DNA of 21,252 nt from DASZGI01 sp035938995 (GTDB lineage Bacteria > Actinomycetota > Actinomycetes > Streptomycetales > Catenulisporaceae), in contig NZ_DASZGI010000258.1 in assembly GCF_035938995.1 (NCBI RefSeq), positions 1-21,252 on the forward strand. Reading direction: 5' to 3'. Position 1 is the first letter of the stretch. Each line of letters opens with the position of its first letter. The translations under genes were made by a program, and so were the position numbers. The notes under the pieces were generated by a model. The model was not told the origin of the DNA. It made no database searches and saw only the letters and a program-made list of their open reading frames with translations. Positions 13,801 to 20,638 of the stretch are shown piece after piece.

Positions 13801-15152
13801 GCATGGACGGCGTAGTCCCGCCAGCCGGCGGTCCGACGCGCCGCCCGGCCGGGGGGCCAGCCGACGATCCCGGACGAGCGGTGCCCACCGGGCCCGTCCC
13901 GACCCCCGCGGCGGGGCGGAACCCCGCGGGCCAGGCCCGGATCATCTCCGCGCGATCCGGCGCGGCTGCCGACATGTCCGGCATCCCGGCGCCCGGCGAT
14001 CAGCACGCGTCAGACGGCGTGCTTTCCGCGGCTCCCGGTGCCACAAGTGCCGGATCCGCCGTGTCCGACTTCCGCGATCCCGATCTGCTGCGCGACGCGC
14101 TGCGCTCCCGGGTCGCCTCGATCGGCGCGGGCGGTCCCCCGCCCGGCGGCCTCTCTCGCATCCGCCGCAAGGCCCGCGTCCGCCAGCGCAACCGGGCGGC
14201 GCTCCTGAGCAGCGCGGGAGTCCTGGTCATCGCGGTCGCGGTGACCGTCGCCACCGGCGATCGGTTCGACATCGTCCCGACGCTGACCGGCACGGCCGGC
14301 AACGGCGGCGGAGCCGTGACCGGCGGCCAGACCGGCGGTTCCGCGGCCGATCGGAGCGCCGCCGCGGCGGCGAACAGCGGGCACGTCGTCTGGCCGACCA
14401 CCGACACCGGCAAGACCGGCCCCGCGATCGGCCCGGTGCCCCCGGTCACCGCGACCCCGTCCGCGGCCGCCGCCACCAAGGTGCCGCTGTGTACCGCGTC
14501 GTCGGTGATCACCAGCACCACGCTTGGCCCCACGCTCAACGGCGTCGTCTATGGACACGTCAGCGCTGTGGCCCGGTCCACCTGCGTGGTCGTCGGTCCT
14601 CCGGTGCTCGCGGTCACGAACCAGGCGGGTACCGCAGCCGGGTCGGTGCTGATCCTCAGGGAGGACACCAAGGTCGCGCCCGCGCTACCGAGCGTGTCGA
14701 CGTGGGGCGCGACGATGGTGCTGGCCCCGGGCGAGGGCTACGAATTCCAGTTCGCGTGGGCGGCCGCGCAGTGCCCGCGGCCGTCGGGGTCCGCGTCGCC
14801 GAGCGCGTCGACCGCCTCGAACGCGACCACCACGTACTCGCTCGGCTACGCGGTCACCGGCACCACGCCGACCGGCCAGGTCACGCTCACGGCCGCGTGC
14901 GGCGCCGATGTCTTCGTCACCGACATCTACCGGCCCGGTGCGTACCCCCTGCCGACCGCGGTCTCGCAGAGTCCGGTGGCGAGCGGCAGCGCGAGTCCCG
15001 TTTCCAGCACTCCCGCCGTTCCCAGCACGCCGACGACGAGCGCCCCGCCTGCGAGCTCGCCCACCACCGCCAGCCCTTCGGCCCCACCGGCGAGCGGGTC
15101 GGCGAGCGGCGGAGTCGGAACGGGCGCGGTCGGCACCAGCCCCACCGGCTAG
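13797..15152 (+). CDS. Single-pass membrane protein coupled to the sigma factor; DUF4232-like extracellular domain
   Basis: A 451-residue protein starting ATG 13797 (ATGA overlap with the sigma gene, GGAGGA at 13785-13790). Residues 1-85 are Pro/Gly/Ala-rich and disordered. A short helical stretch DPDLLRDALRSRVASI and basic RIRRKARVRQRNR precede one membrane helix at about 138-152 (LLSSAGVLVIAVAVTVA). The outside part has a Gly/Thr-rich stalk. A beta-rich domain from about residue 230 (VPLCTASSV, STCVVVGPPVLAVTN, VLAPGEGYEFQFAW, C..P) has paired cysteines and resembles DUF4232 domains. A Ser/Pro/Thr tail ends it. Topology and coupling suggest an anti-sigma or signal-sensing role (inference); no zinc-binding anti-sigma motif is visible. 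Confidence 0.75.
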   Translation: MSMDGVVPPAGGPTRRPAGGPADDPGRAVPTGPVPTPAAGRNPAGQARIISARSGAAADMSGIPAPGDQHASDGVLSAAPGATSAGSAVSDFRDPDLLRDALRSRVASIGAGGPPPGGLSRIRRKARVRQRNRAALLSSAGVLVIAVAVTVATGDRFDIVPTLTGTAGNGGGAVTGGQTGGSAADRSAAAAANSGHVVWPTTDTGKTGPAIGPVPPVTATPSAAAATKVPLCTASSVITSTTLGPTLNGVVYGHVSAVARSTCVVVGPPVLAVTNQAGTAAGSVLILREDTKVAPALPSVSTWGATMVLAPGEGYEFQFAWAAAQCPRPSGSASPSASTASNATTTYSLGYAVTGTTPTGQVTLTAACGADVFVTDIYRPGAYPLPTAVSQSPVASGSASPVSSTPAVPSTPTTSAPPASSPTTASPSAPPASGSASGGVGTGAVGTSPTG

Positions 15153-15168
15153 CCGCACCGATCGCTCC

Positions 15169-15210
15169 ACGCCATAGTGGCACCCGCCATGCCGGGTGCC
15201 ACTATGGCGT
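15169..15210. terminator. Bidirectional terminator hairpin, 18-bp perfect stem
   Basis: ACGCCATAGTGGCACCCG (15169-15186) is perfectly complementary to CGGGTGCCACTATGGCGT (15193-15210), with a 6-nt loop CCATGC. It stands between the converging membrane-protein and AhpD-like genes. There is no T run on either side, but stem length and position fit a shared terminator. Confidence 0.8.
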
Positions 15211-15214
15211 CGCC

Positions 15215-15279
15215 CTCAGTCCAGCGCGCTCAGTCCTATGGCCACGGCTGGGTCAGGGTGCTCAGTCCAGAGGCCACGG
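15215..15279. repeat. Short direct repeats at the 3' end of the AhpD-like gene
   Basis: GCTCAGTCC-nnn-GGCCACGG occurs at 15228-15247 and again at 15260-15279, differing only in the three central bases. A third partial copy, CTCAGTCCA, starts at 15215. The right copy contains the stop codon and last residues (WPLD) of the minus-strand gene. Confidence 0.75.
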
Positions 15280-15771
15280 GCGCGCCGTCGCCCCCAACCG
15301 GTTCCACGTGTTGATGACCGCGATTGTCCAGATCAGCTCGGCCAGTTCCACCTCGGTGAACTGCCGCGTGGCCTCGTCGAACACCTCGTCCGACACCTGG
15401 CCGTCGGTCAGCCGGGTCGCCGCCTCCGTGAGGGCCAACGCCGCGCGCTCGCGAGCGGTGAAGAATGGCGTCTCGCGCCACACCGGCAGCGCGAACAGCC
15501 GTCGCTGGCTGTCGCCGCCCTTCAGCGCGTCGATCGTGTGCATGTCCACGCAGTAGGCGCACCCGTTCAACTGCGAGGCGCGTGCCCGCACCAACTCGAG
15601 CAGCGGCGCCTCGAGCGACACCTTGCGCGACGCCGCCTCCAGGCCGTTCATCGCCTTGGTCAAATGCGGCACCAGGTCGTCCACGGCCAGCCGCACCCCC
15701 GGAATCACCTTTTCGCCGGTCACCGTCATCGCTCCCACCGCGTTCCCGCTCGTCATGGTCTCGGTCGTCAT
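15262..15771 (-). CDS. Carboxymuconolactone decarboxylase / AhpD-like family protein
   Basis: A 169-residue protein from ATG 15771; a longer open frame to 15918 overlaps the divergent regulator and is rejected. The central motif is LNGCAYCVDMHTIDALKGGDSQRRLFAL, with C71-x-x-C74 and H78, the redox CxxC-His arrangement of AhpD-type alkylhydroperoxidases. KVSLEAPLLELVRARAS precedes it and WRETPFFTARERAALALTEAATRLTDGQVSDE follows it, as usual in this family. The final ELIWTIAVINTWNRLG is also typical. The enzyme may reduce peroxides through a thiol relay; the substrate is unknown. It is divergent from a MocR-type regulator with only 47 nt between, so it is a likely target. Confidence 0.92.
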   Translation of the reverse strand: MTTETMTSGNAVGAMTVTGEKVIPGVRLAVDDLVPHLTKAMNGLEAASRKVSLEAPLLELVRARASQLNGCAYCVDMHTIDALKGGDSQRRLFALPVWRETPFFTARERAALALTEAATRLTDGQVSDEVFDEATRQFTEVELAELIWTIAVINTWNRLGATARPWPLD

Positions 15772-15793
15772 GGTTATGACATTACGGCCGTGC

Positions 15794-15813
15794 TGGACCA
15801 CTAATAAGGTCCA
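15794..15813. promoter_or_regulatory. Inverted-repeat operator between the AhpD-like gene and the MocR regulator
   Basis: TGGACC (15794-15799) and GGTCCA (15808-15813) form a perfect inverted repeat with an A/T-rich 8-nt centre, ACTAATAA. The centre contains TAATAA, a plausible -10 for the regulator. The site covers most of the 47-nt divergent spacer, so a bound regulator could control both directions. TGG(A/T)CC-like half-sites are, from memory, common for MocR proteins. Confidence 0.5.
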
Positions 15814-15818
15814 ATTCC

Positions 15819-17252
15819 ATGTCGGATTATTGGGCCACTTTCGGCGTGGACCTGCATCTCGACCTCGATCCGGCCGCCGGGCGCCGCGGCGGCCTCGAAG
15901 CCGGGCTGCGCGACGCAATCCGTGCCGGGCGCCTGGCTCCAGGCACGCGCCTGCCCTCCACCCGCGCCCTGGCCGGCGAAGTCGGACTCGCGCGCGGGAC
16001 CGTGACAGCCGTGTACGACCAGCTGACCGCCGAGGGCTACCTCATCGCCCGACGCGGCGCGGGTACCGAAGTCGCCGCCCTGTCGGGCTCGCTCGCTCCC
16101 GCGCCACCGAATCCGCAGGAGCCCCCGGAGCCGCGTCACGACCTGCGCCCAGGTCGCCCCGACGTCAGCGCCTTCCCCACGGCAGCATGGCTGCGCGCGT
16201 ATCGCAGAGCCCTCAACGCCGCTCCTGCCGCCGTGTACGGCTATGGCGATCCGGCCGGCCGCATCGAACTGCGCACTACACTCGCCGACTACCTGGGCCG
16301 CACGCGTGGAGTCAGCGCGAGCCCAGACCGGATCGTGATCACCACCGGCTTCGTGCAGGCCCTCGCTCTCCTCGCTCGCGTCCTGCGCGACGAGGGGGTC
16401 GCCGTCATGGCCATGGAGGACCCCGGGCTCCCCTTCCACCGTGACGTAGTCACTCGCGCAGGCATGCCGATCACGCCGCTCCCGGTCGACGGCCACGGCG
16501 CCCGTGCCGACCTGCTGGCCACCGCCGAGCACGCTCGCACAGGCGCCGTCGTCGTGACCCCTGTGCATCAGTACCCTGTCGGCGCGACACTTCACCCCTC
16601 CCGGCGCCATACCCTCGCTCAGTGGGCGCGCACTACCAGTGCCGTCGTCATCGAGGACGACTACGACGGCGAATTCCGCTACGACCGCCAGCCCGTCGGA
16701 GCGCTCCAGGGAATGGCGCCGGACCAGGTCGTTTATCTCGGCACGGCAGCCAAGACGATAGGCCCGGCGCTCCGGCTCGCGTGGATGGTGCTGCCGCGGC
16801 CGCTTGTCGCCCCGATCGTCGAGGCCAAGCGCCATGCCGATCACCAGACCGAAACGCTCGGCCAGCTCGCCCTCGCCGACCTGCTCACTAGCCACGTCTA
16901 CGACCGCCACGTGCGCGCCTGCCGCCTGCGCTACCGCCGTCGCCGGGACATCCTGCTGACCCGGCTCGCCGCACTGTCCTCCGACGAAGCGTTTCGGGTC
17001 CACGGAATCGCCGCCGGGCTCCAGGCGCTGATCACCCTGCCGACGGGCGTGGAGGAGGACGACGTCCTCGATCGCGCTGCCCGCGAGGGCCTTGCGATCG
17101 ACGGCCTGGCCGAGCATTACCACGACTCGCACGCCCAGGCGTCTCAACATCCGCCGGGAATCATCGTCGGATACGGAACGCCGTCGGAGCATACCTATCC
17201 CGCCGCGCTCGACGCGCTCGTTCGTGTGCTGGCAGAGGTCCGGCGCGGGTGA
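15819..17252 (+). CDS. MocR/PdxR-type regulator: GntR wHTH fused to PLP aminotransferase domain
   Basis: A 477-residue protein. Residues about 23-88 are a GntR winged helix: GLRDAIRAGRLAPGTRLPSTRALAGEVGLARGTVTAVYDQLTAEGYL. After a Pro-rich linker (about 90-115) comes a fold-type I aminotransferase domain: VYGYGDPAGRIELRTTLADYL, the substrate region TPVHQYPVG, the VIEDDYDGEFRYD motif, and GTAAKTIGPALRLAW with the PLP-binding Lys at 312. This architecture defines MocR regulators, which sense PLP, amines or amino acids rather than act as enzymes. AAGG at 15806-15809 may serve as a weak ribosome-binding site. It likely controls the divergent AhpD-like gene through the inverted repeat upstream. 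The natural ligand cannot be told from sequence. Confidence 0.93.
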   Translation: MSDYWATFGVDLHLDLDPAAGRRGGLEAGLRDAIRAGRLAPGTRLPSTRALAGEVGLARGTVTAVYDQLTAEGYLIARRGAGTEVAALSGSLAPAPPNPQEPPEPRHDLRPGRPDVSAFPTAAWLRAYRRALNAAPAAVYGYGDPAGRIELRTTLADYLGRTRGVSASPDRIVITTGFVQALALLARVLRDEGVAVMAMEDPGLPFHRDVVTRAGMPITPLPVDGHGARADLLATAEHARTGAVVVTPVHQYPVGATLHPSRRHTLAQWARTTSAVVIEDDYDGEFRYDRQPVGALQGMAPDQVVYLGTAAKTIGPALRLAWMVLPRPLVAPIVEAKRHADHQTETLGQLALADLLTSHVYDRHVRACRLRYRRRRDILLTRLAALSSDEAFRVHGIAAGLQALITLPTGVEEDDVLDRAAREGLAIDGLAEHYHDSHAQASQHPPGIIVGYGTPSEHTYPAALDALVRVLAEVRRG

Positions 17253-17320
17253 CCGGATAATGCGGCGCGCCCACAAGGGTGATCCGATAACCTGGTCGGC
17301 CGCCCTGCGAAAGGAATGCC

Positions 17321-17908
17321 ATGTCCGATGCCGTGGAATCCGGCGAGGTCCGCTCTGAGCAGGAAATGCTGTCGGCGTGGGTAGTCGAGCCGCCCAAGCT
17401 GACCGGCCCGGTGCGGATCGACGACTACGACCCGGCCTGGCCGGCCTTGTTCGAGCGGGAGGCCGCCCGCATCCGCTCGATCCTCGGCGATCGCGTGGTG
17501 TTGCTGGAGCACGTCGGCTCGACCTCGGTGCCCGGTCTCGCCGCCAAACCGATCATCGACATCCTGCTGGTCGTCCCCGACTCGGCGGACGAAGCGTCCT
17601 ACGTCACCCCGCTCGAGGCCCACGGGTACACCCTGGTCATCCGAGAGCCCGACTGGTACGAGCACCGCTGTCTGAAGGGTCCTGACACCAACATCAACCT
17701 GCACGTGCACTTCCCGAGCAGTCCGGAGATCGAGCGGAACCTGATGTTCCGGGACTGGCTGCGTGCGCACGACGACGACCGCGAGCTCTACGAGCGCACA
17801 AAGCGTGACCTGTCCACGAAGGGCTTCACGTACATCCAGGAGTACGCGGACGCCAAGACCGAGGTCGTCACCGCGATCATGGCCCGCGCACAGGCCGCCC
17901 GCGCCTGA
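17321..17908 (+). CDS. GrpB family nucleotidyltransferase-fold protein
   Basis: A 195-residue protein from ATG 17321, with AAAGGA at 17310-17315. The motif LLEHVGSTSVPGLAAKPIIDILLVV is the signature of the GrpB/UPF0157 family, which belongs to the nucleotidyltransferase superfamily (G-S-T-S with D-x-x-L). DDYDPAWPALFEREAARIRSIL before it, and HRCLKGPDTNINLHVHF plus MFRDWLRAHDDDRELYERTKRDL after it, fit the family. A 30-residue N-terminal extension precedes the core. Some relatives are attached to CoaE; this one stands alone. No substrate is established. It lies 68 nt after the MocR gene. Confidence 0.92.
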   Translation: MSDAVESGEVRSEQEMLSAWVVEPPKLTGPVRIDDYDPAWPALFEREAARIRSILGDRVVLLEHVGSTSVPGLAAKPIIDILLVVPDSADEASYVTPLEAHGYTLVIREPDWYEHRCLKGPDTNINLHVHFPSSPEIERNLMFRDWLRAHDDDRELYERTKRDLSTKGFTYIQEYADAKTEVVTAIMARAQAARA

Positions 17909-17925
17909 TCGACACCCAACGGCAG

Positions 17926-17943
17926 ACGGCAGGGCCCTGCCGT
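17926..17943. terminator. Palindromic hairpin between GrpB and GNAT genes
   Basis: ACGGCAGGGCCCTGCCGT is an 18-nt perfect palindrome that can fold as a 7-bp stem with a GGCC loop. It lies between two converging genes, a position expected for a shared terminator. There is no T run. Confidence 0.5.
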
Positions 17944-17978
17944 CCTCAGCAGTTCCATCAGGACCCTGACTTCCACGC

Positions 17979-18542
17979 CTACTCCACCAGTTCCATGCTG
18001 AATCGTCGGCACACGTGGACGCGGCGGAACTGCTTGCGCATCGCGTCCTCCTGCGTGATCGGCGCGTGCAGAAAGAGCTTGATCGGCCGTAAGCCCGGTC
18101 GCCGCACGACGGCGCGGTCCGGCTCGCCTGGATCGGTGTAGTAGTCGGCGTATACGTGAAGGTAGTGCTCAGACTCGACAAAGCCCTGAGCTTGATACCA
18201 GCGCAGAGTGTCAGGGTCCTCCCGCGTCCAAGCATCGAGCGTCCGCGCGCCCAACGGCACGGCCCGCCTGGCCGCTTCGACGCAAAGGGCAGTCCCCACC
18301 CCCCGTGCGCGATAGTCAGGATGCACCGCGATCGTGTCGATCGTGGCCAGTTCCCCTTCGACCTCAACGTCGCAGAGCCCGATGATCTCGCCCCCGAGCA
18401 CCGCCACCAACTCGACCGCCTGCGGCTCCAGAACGGGCTTCTCCGTCACCACAGCGTCGAAGTAGGCGGTGTCGAGAAATGCCAACACCCGGCAGCGCAG
18501 CCATTGCACCTCGTCAGAGCCCCGATACTCCCGTACCTCCAC
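17979..18542 (-). CDS. GNAT family N-acetyltransferase
   Basis: A 187-residue protein from GTG 18542, preceded on the minus strand by GAAGGAGG with 7-nt spacing. Motif A is LATIDTIAVHPDYRARGVGTALCVEAARRA, including the acetyl-CoA pyrophosphate-binding R-A-R-G-V-G (78-83). The earlier strand LVAVLGGEIIGLCDVEVEG and later DTLRWYQAQGFVESEHYLHVY complete the GNAT fold. A C-terminal extension of about 50 residues, HAPITQEDAMRKQFRRVHVCRRFSMEL, is not part of the core. The substrate is unknown. It is divergent from the WXG100-like cassette (167 nt between starts), with no evident functional link. Confidence 0.92.
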   Translation of the reverse strand: MEVREYRGSDEVQWLRCRVLAFLDTAYFDAVVTEKPVLEPQAVELVAVLGGEIIGLCDVEVEGELATIDTIAVHPDYRARGVGTALCVEAARRAVPLGARTLDAWTREDPDTLRWYQAQGFVESEHYLHVYADYYTDPGEPDRAVVRRPGLRPIKLFLHAPITQEDAMRKQFRRVHVCRRFSMELVE

Positions 18543-18709
18543 CCCGCGGCCTCCTTCCCCGCGTCGGACAATCTTCTAGTCCTAGCAGCGGTTATACCCA
18601 CAGCGCCAACAGGTTCCCACTCACCCGGATCTCGCTGGTCTGATACGGTCGCTGGCACTGTCCGCGTGTCCGATTGACGCTCGATGCGAGTCTCACGGGT
18701 GGTGGGGTT

Positions 18710-19417
18710 GTGGCGGTCGACGATCTGCCGGCGCCGGTGGTCACGTTTCTCAACGTGATCGGGGTGGAGTGGCCGTACATCAACGAGGACTCGGTGATGC
18801 AGTTCGCGTCGCTGGTGCGGGACTTCGCGCAGGCGGTGCAGACGACTCACCAGGACGCGTCGGCCGCAATCCGGGGCGTCGCCCATGGCTATCAGGGTGC
18901 CTCCACGCGGCAGTTGTCCTCGGGCTGGGAGGAGCTGTCGGCGCGGCACGTGACGGAGCTGGTGGACGGCTGCGCGGTCCTCGCCGACGCATTGGAGGTC
19001 GCTGCGGGGTACGTCGTGGCCCAGAAGGTCGCCGCAATCGGGGAGCTGGTAGGGATGGCCGCCACGTTCGTCGCCGACCAGGCCGCCGCGGTGGCGACCT
19101 TCGGACTGGCGGAGGCCGCGGTCCCGGCGATCATCGCTGCGGGCAGGGCGCTGATGGAGTCGCTGGTCCAAGATCTGGAGCAGTACATCATCGGGCAGGT
19201 CGTCGAGGCCGCGGCGAAGCCTCTGTTCGCGAAGGTGGCCGAGACGATGGCGGGCCTGGACTGGTCCAAGACCACCCCGTCGGGCGCCGAGTCGACCGGC
19301 TTCGCACTCGAAGAGCAGGTCGTGCGCGCCAACACAGCAGCCCTAAGACAGCACGCGCAGACGTTCCGGTCGCACGCGCTGACGTTCCAGCAGGGAGTGC
19401 GGGAGCTGAGCTTCTGA
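18710..19417 (+). CDS. WXG100-like (CpnT N-terminal-like) carrier protein of a polymorphic-toxin cassette
   Basis: I start at GTG 18710 (235 residues), with GGTGG just upstream; a TTG at 18674 would add 12 residues. The sequence VEWPYINEDSVMQFASLVRDFAQAVQTTHQDASAAI, then YQGASTRQLSSGWEELSARHVTELVDGC, and the long hydrophobic-helical stretch GELVGMAATFVADQAAAVATFGLAEAAVPAIIAAGRALMESL are typical of the WXG100-like N-terminal domain shared by CpnT and many actinobacterial polymorphic toxins. These domains direct export by ESX/type VII secretion. No toxin domain is on this polypeptide. Its TGA overlaps the next ATG (TGATG), so the pair is translationally coupled. No secretion genes are in the window. 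Confidence 0.85.
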   Translation: MAVDDLPAPVVTFLNVIGVEWPYINEDSVMQFASLVRDFAQAVQTTHQDASAAIRGVAHGYQGASTRQLSSGWEELSARHVTELVDGCAVLADALEVAAGYVVAQKVAAIGELVGMAATFVADQAAAVATFGLAEAAVPAIIAAGRALMESLVQDLEQYIIGQVVEAAAKPLFAKVAETMAGLDWSKTTPSGAESTGFALEEQVVRANTAALRQHAQTFRSHALTFQQGVRELSF

Positions 19418-20349
19418 TGCCGGACGGGGATGGAGCGGCAGCCTTCAAGGGCATCGCCGACGGCGCAGACGAGGCACTCGGAAACGCGGGCCATGCGCTG
19501 GGCGACTTCGTCGAAACCACGGCCCAGACGGCGGACAAGACCACCGACGCAATGCTGGCCACTGAGGAACAGAACACCCAGGCCATCGCGAAGGTGATGT
19601 CCAGCGGCGCGGCCTCCCAGGAGCGGTCCGCAGCCTCCGCCGCCGAGACCGCCGGCGCGGGTTCCGGGGCGCCGGGCAGGATCTCCGGCATCCTAGACCC
19701 GCAGGGAGCCACAGGTGATGGATGGCAAGGCGAAGGCGGACTGCACCTAAGCCCCGAGGAGAACGCCGCCGCGGACCGGTTCCTCGCCCAGGCCAAGGAC
19801 GCCGAGTCGAACATCACACCGGTCGTCATGGGCATCAGGGACGAGGTCCCCGGCGCGGAAACTGTGGGCTACCCGGACTTCGTGCTCAAGAGCCCGGAAT
19901 CGTTCAAGCGCAAGTTCGCGGAGGAGTTGTCCGAAAGCCCCACCCGCGACGTGGACAGCGCGCTGGCCGACATGAAGGATTCAGTCCGCTACACCTTTAA
20001 GCTCCCGGGCGAGGGAACCGCCTACACCGACGGGGTCAACACCGCGCTTCGTCGTTTTCAAGACGTCGGCGTCGAAAATGTGAAGTTCAAGAACACCTGG
20101 GACAGGGACGACTACAAGGGCATCAACAGCTTCTGGCGTGACCCGCGGACCGGACACGTATTCGAGATGCAGTTCCACACCCAGGAAAGCTTCGACGCCA
20201 AGATGGTCACCCACGAGCTGTACGAGCAGGCCAGGATTCCGGGCGTCCCGGAGGCCAGGGTCCAAGAGCTCAAGGCGGAACAGAATCAGATCTTCGGCAC
20301 GGTTCCAAGGCCTATCGGCGCCACTGATATCGCGCTGCCAGGAAGATAG
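19417..20349 (+). CDS. Putative exported toxin with RelA/SpoT-like (ATP nucleotide 3'-pyrophosphokinase-like) C-terminal domain
   Basis: A 310-residue protein from ATG 19417, with GGGAG at 19401-19405; the frame is open further upstream but there it shadows the carrier gene. Residues 1-85 are Ala-rich helix (ALGDFVETTAQTADKTTDAM), then a Gly/Ser linker (about 86-108). Residues about 110-275 match what I remember of the secreted Streptomyces ATP nucleotide 3'-pyrophosphokinase. LKSPESFKRKF (157-167) corresponds to the RSH R/K-x-K...S..K motif. MKDSVRYTFKL (186-196) gives D188 and R191. VKFKNTW and YKGIN (233-237) match the nucleotide-stacking loop. GHVFEMQFHT has the catalytic-type E250 and Q252. 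THELYE (265-270) follows. Expected activity is pyrophosphate transfer from ATP to the 3'-OH of a purine nucleotide, making (p)ppGpp or (p)ppApp-like products. No signal peptide is seen. Confidence 0.72.
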   Translation: MPDGDGAAAFKGIADGADEALGNAGHALGDFVETTAQTADKTTDAMLATEEQNTQAIAKVMSSGAASQERSAASAAETAGAGSGAPGRISGILDPQGATGDGWQGEGGLHLSPEENAAADRFLAQAKDAESNITPVVMGIRDEVPGAETVGYPDFVLKSPESFKRKFAEELSESPTRDVDSALADMKDSVRYTFKLPGEGTAYTDGVNTALRRFQDVGVENVKFKNTWDRDDYKGINSFWRDPRTGHVFEMQFHTQESFDAKMVTHELYEQARIPGVPEARVQELKAEQNQIFGTVPRPIGATDIALPGR

Positions 20350-20359
20350 GGTGGTGAAC

Positions 20360-20632
20360 ATGGAACAGGACGAGCCCCTGGTGCAGTACTTCGCCCTGAT
20401 CAAGGACGGTGGGACGGCCGAGGAAGCGACCGGACTCGTGCGCCGAACCCACACCAAGCCACTGCCGACCGACGAGGCCATCGGCAACGACCTCGAATGG
20501 CACCCGACCGAATACCTTGAGCGCTACTACGTGCTCGGCAGCATGGACCGCGAACATGTCGAGATCGCCGCGGACCTCGCCACCCAACTACTCGAGCGCT
20601 GGCGGTCACAAGCAGCAGCGCGGGGCGACTAG
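20360..20632 (+). CDS. Putative immunity protein for the RelA/SpoT-like toxin
   Basis: A 90-residue acidic protein from ATG 20360, with AGGGTGG at 20348-20354 (GTGs at 20351 and 20354 are alternatives). It begins 10 nt after the toxin stop. No known domain is recognised. It reads LVQYFALIKDGGTAEEATGLVRRTHT, a central Pro/Asp turn LPTDEAIGNDLEWHP, and a helical end TEYLERYYVLGSMDREHVEIAADLATQLLERW. Small size, acidity and the place directly behind a toxin gene are the usual marks of an immunity protein in polymorphic-toxin cassettes. Function is inferred from position alone. Confidence 0.6.
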   Translation: MEQDEPLVQYFALIKDGGTAEEATGLVRRTHTKPLPTDEAIGNDLEWHPTEYLERYYVLGSMDREHVEIAADLATQLLERWRSQAAARGD

Positions 20633-20638
20633 CTCTAG

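Noticed and set aside
15772..15918. 49-residue N-terminal extension of the AhpD-like protein
   Set aside because: It covers the divergent promoter and the start of the regulator gene, and is Arg-rich without family similarity.
15801..17276. 491-residue minus-strand frame opposite the MocR regulator
   Set aside because: Antisense shadow; the plus frame has both domains and the PLP lysine.
18769..19416. Upstream open extension of the toxin frame, which would make a 526-residue protein
   Set aside because: The extension is Arg/Gly-rich shadow sequence over the WXG100-like gene; the true start is the overlapping ATG at 19417.
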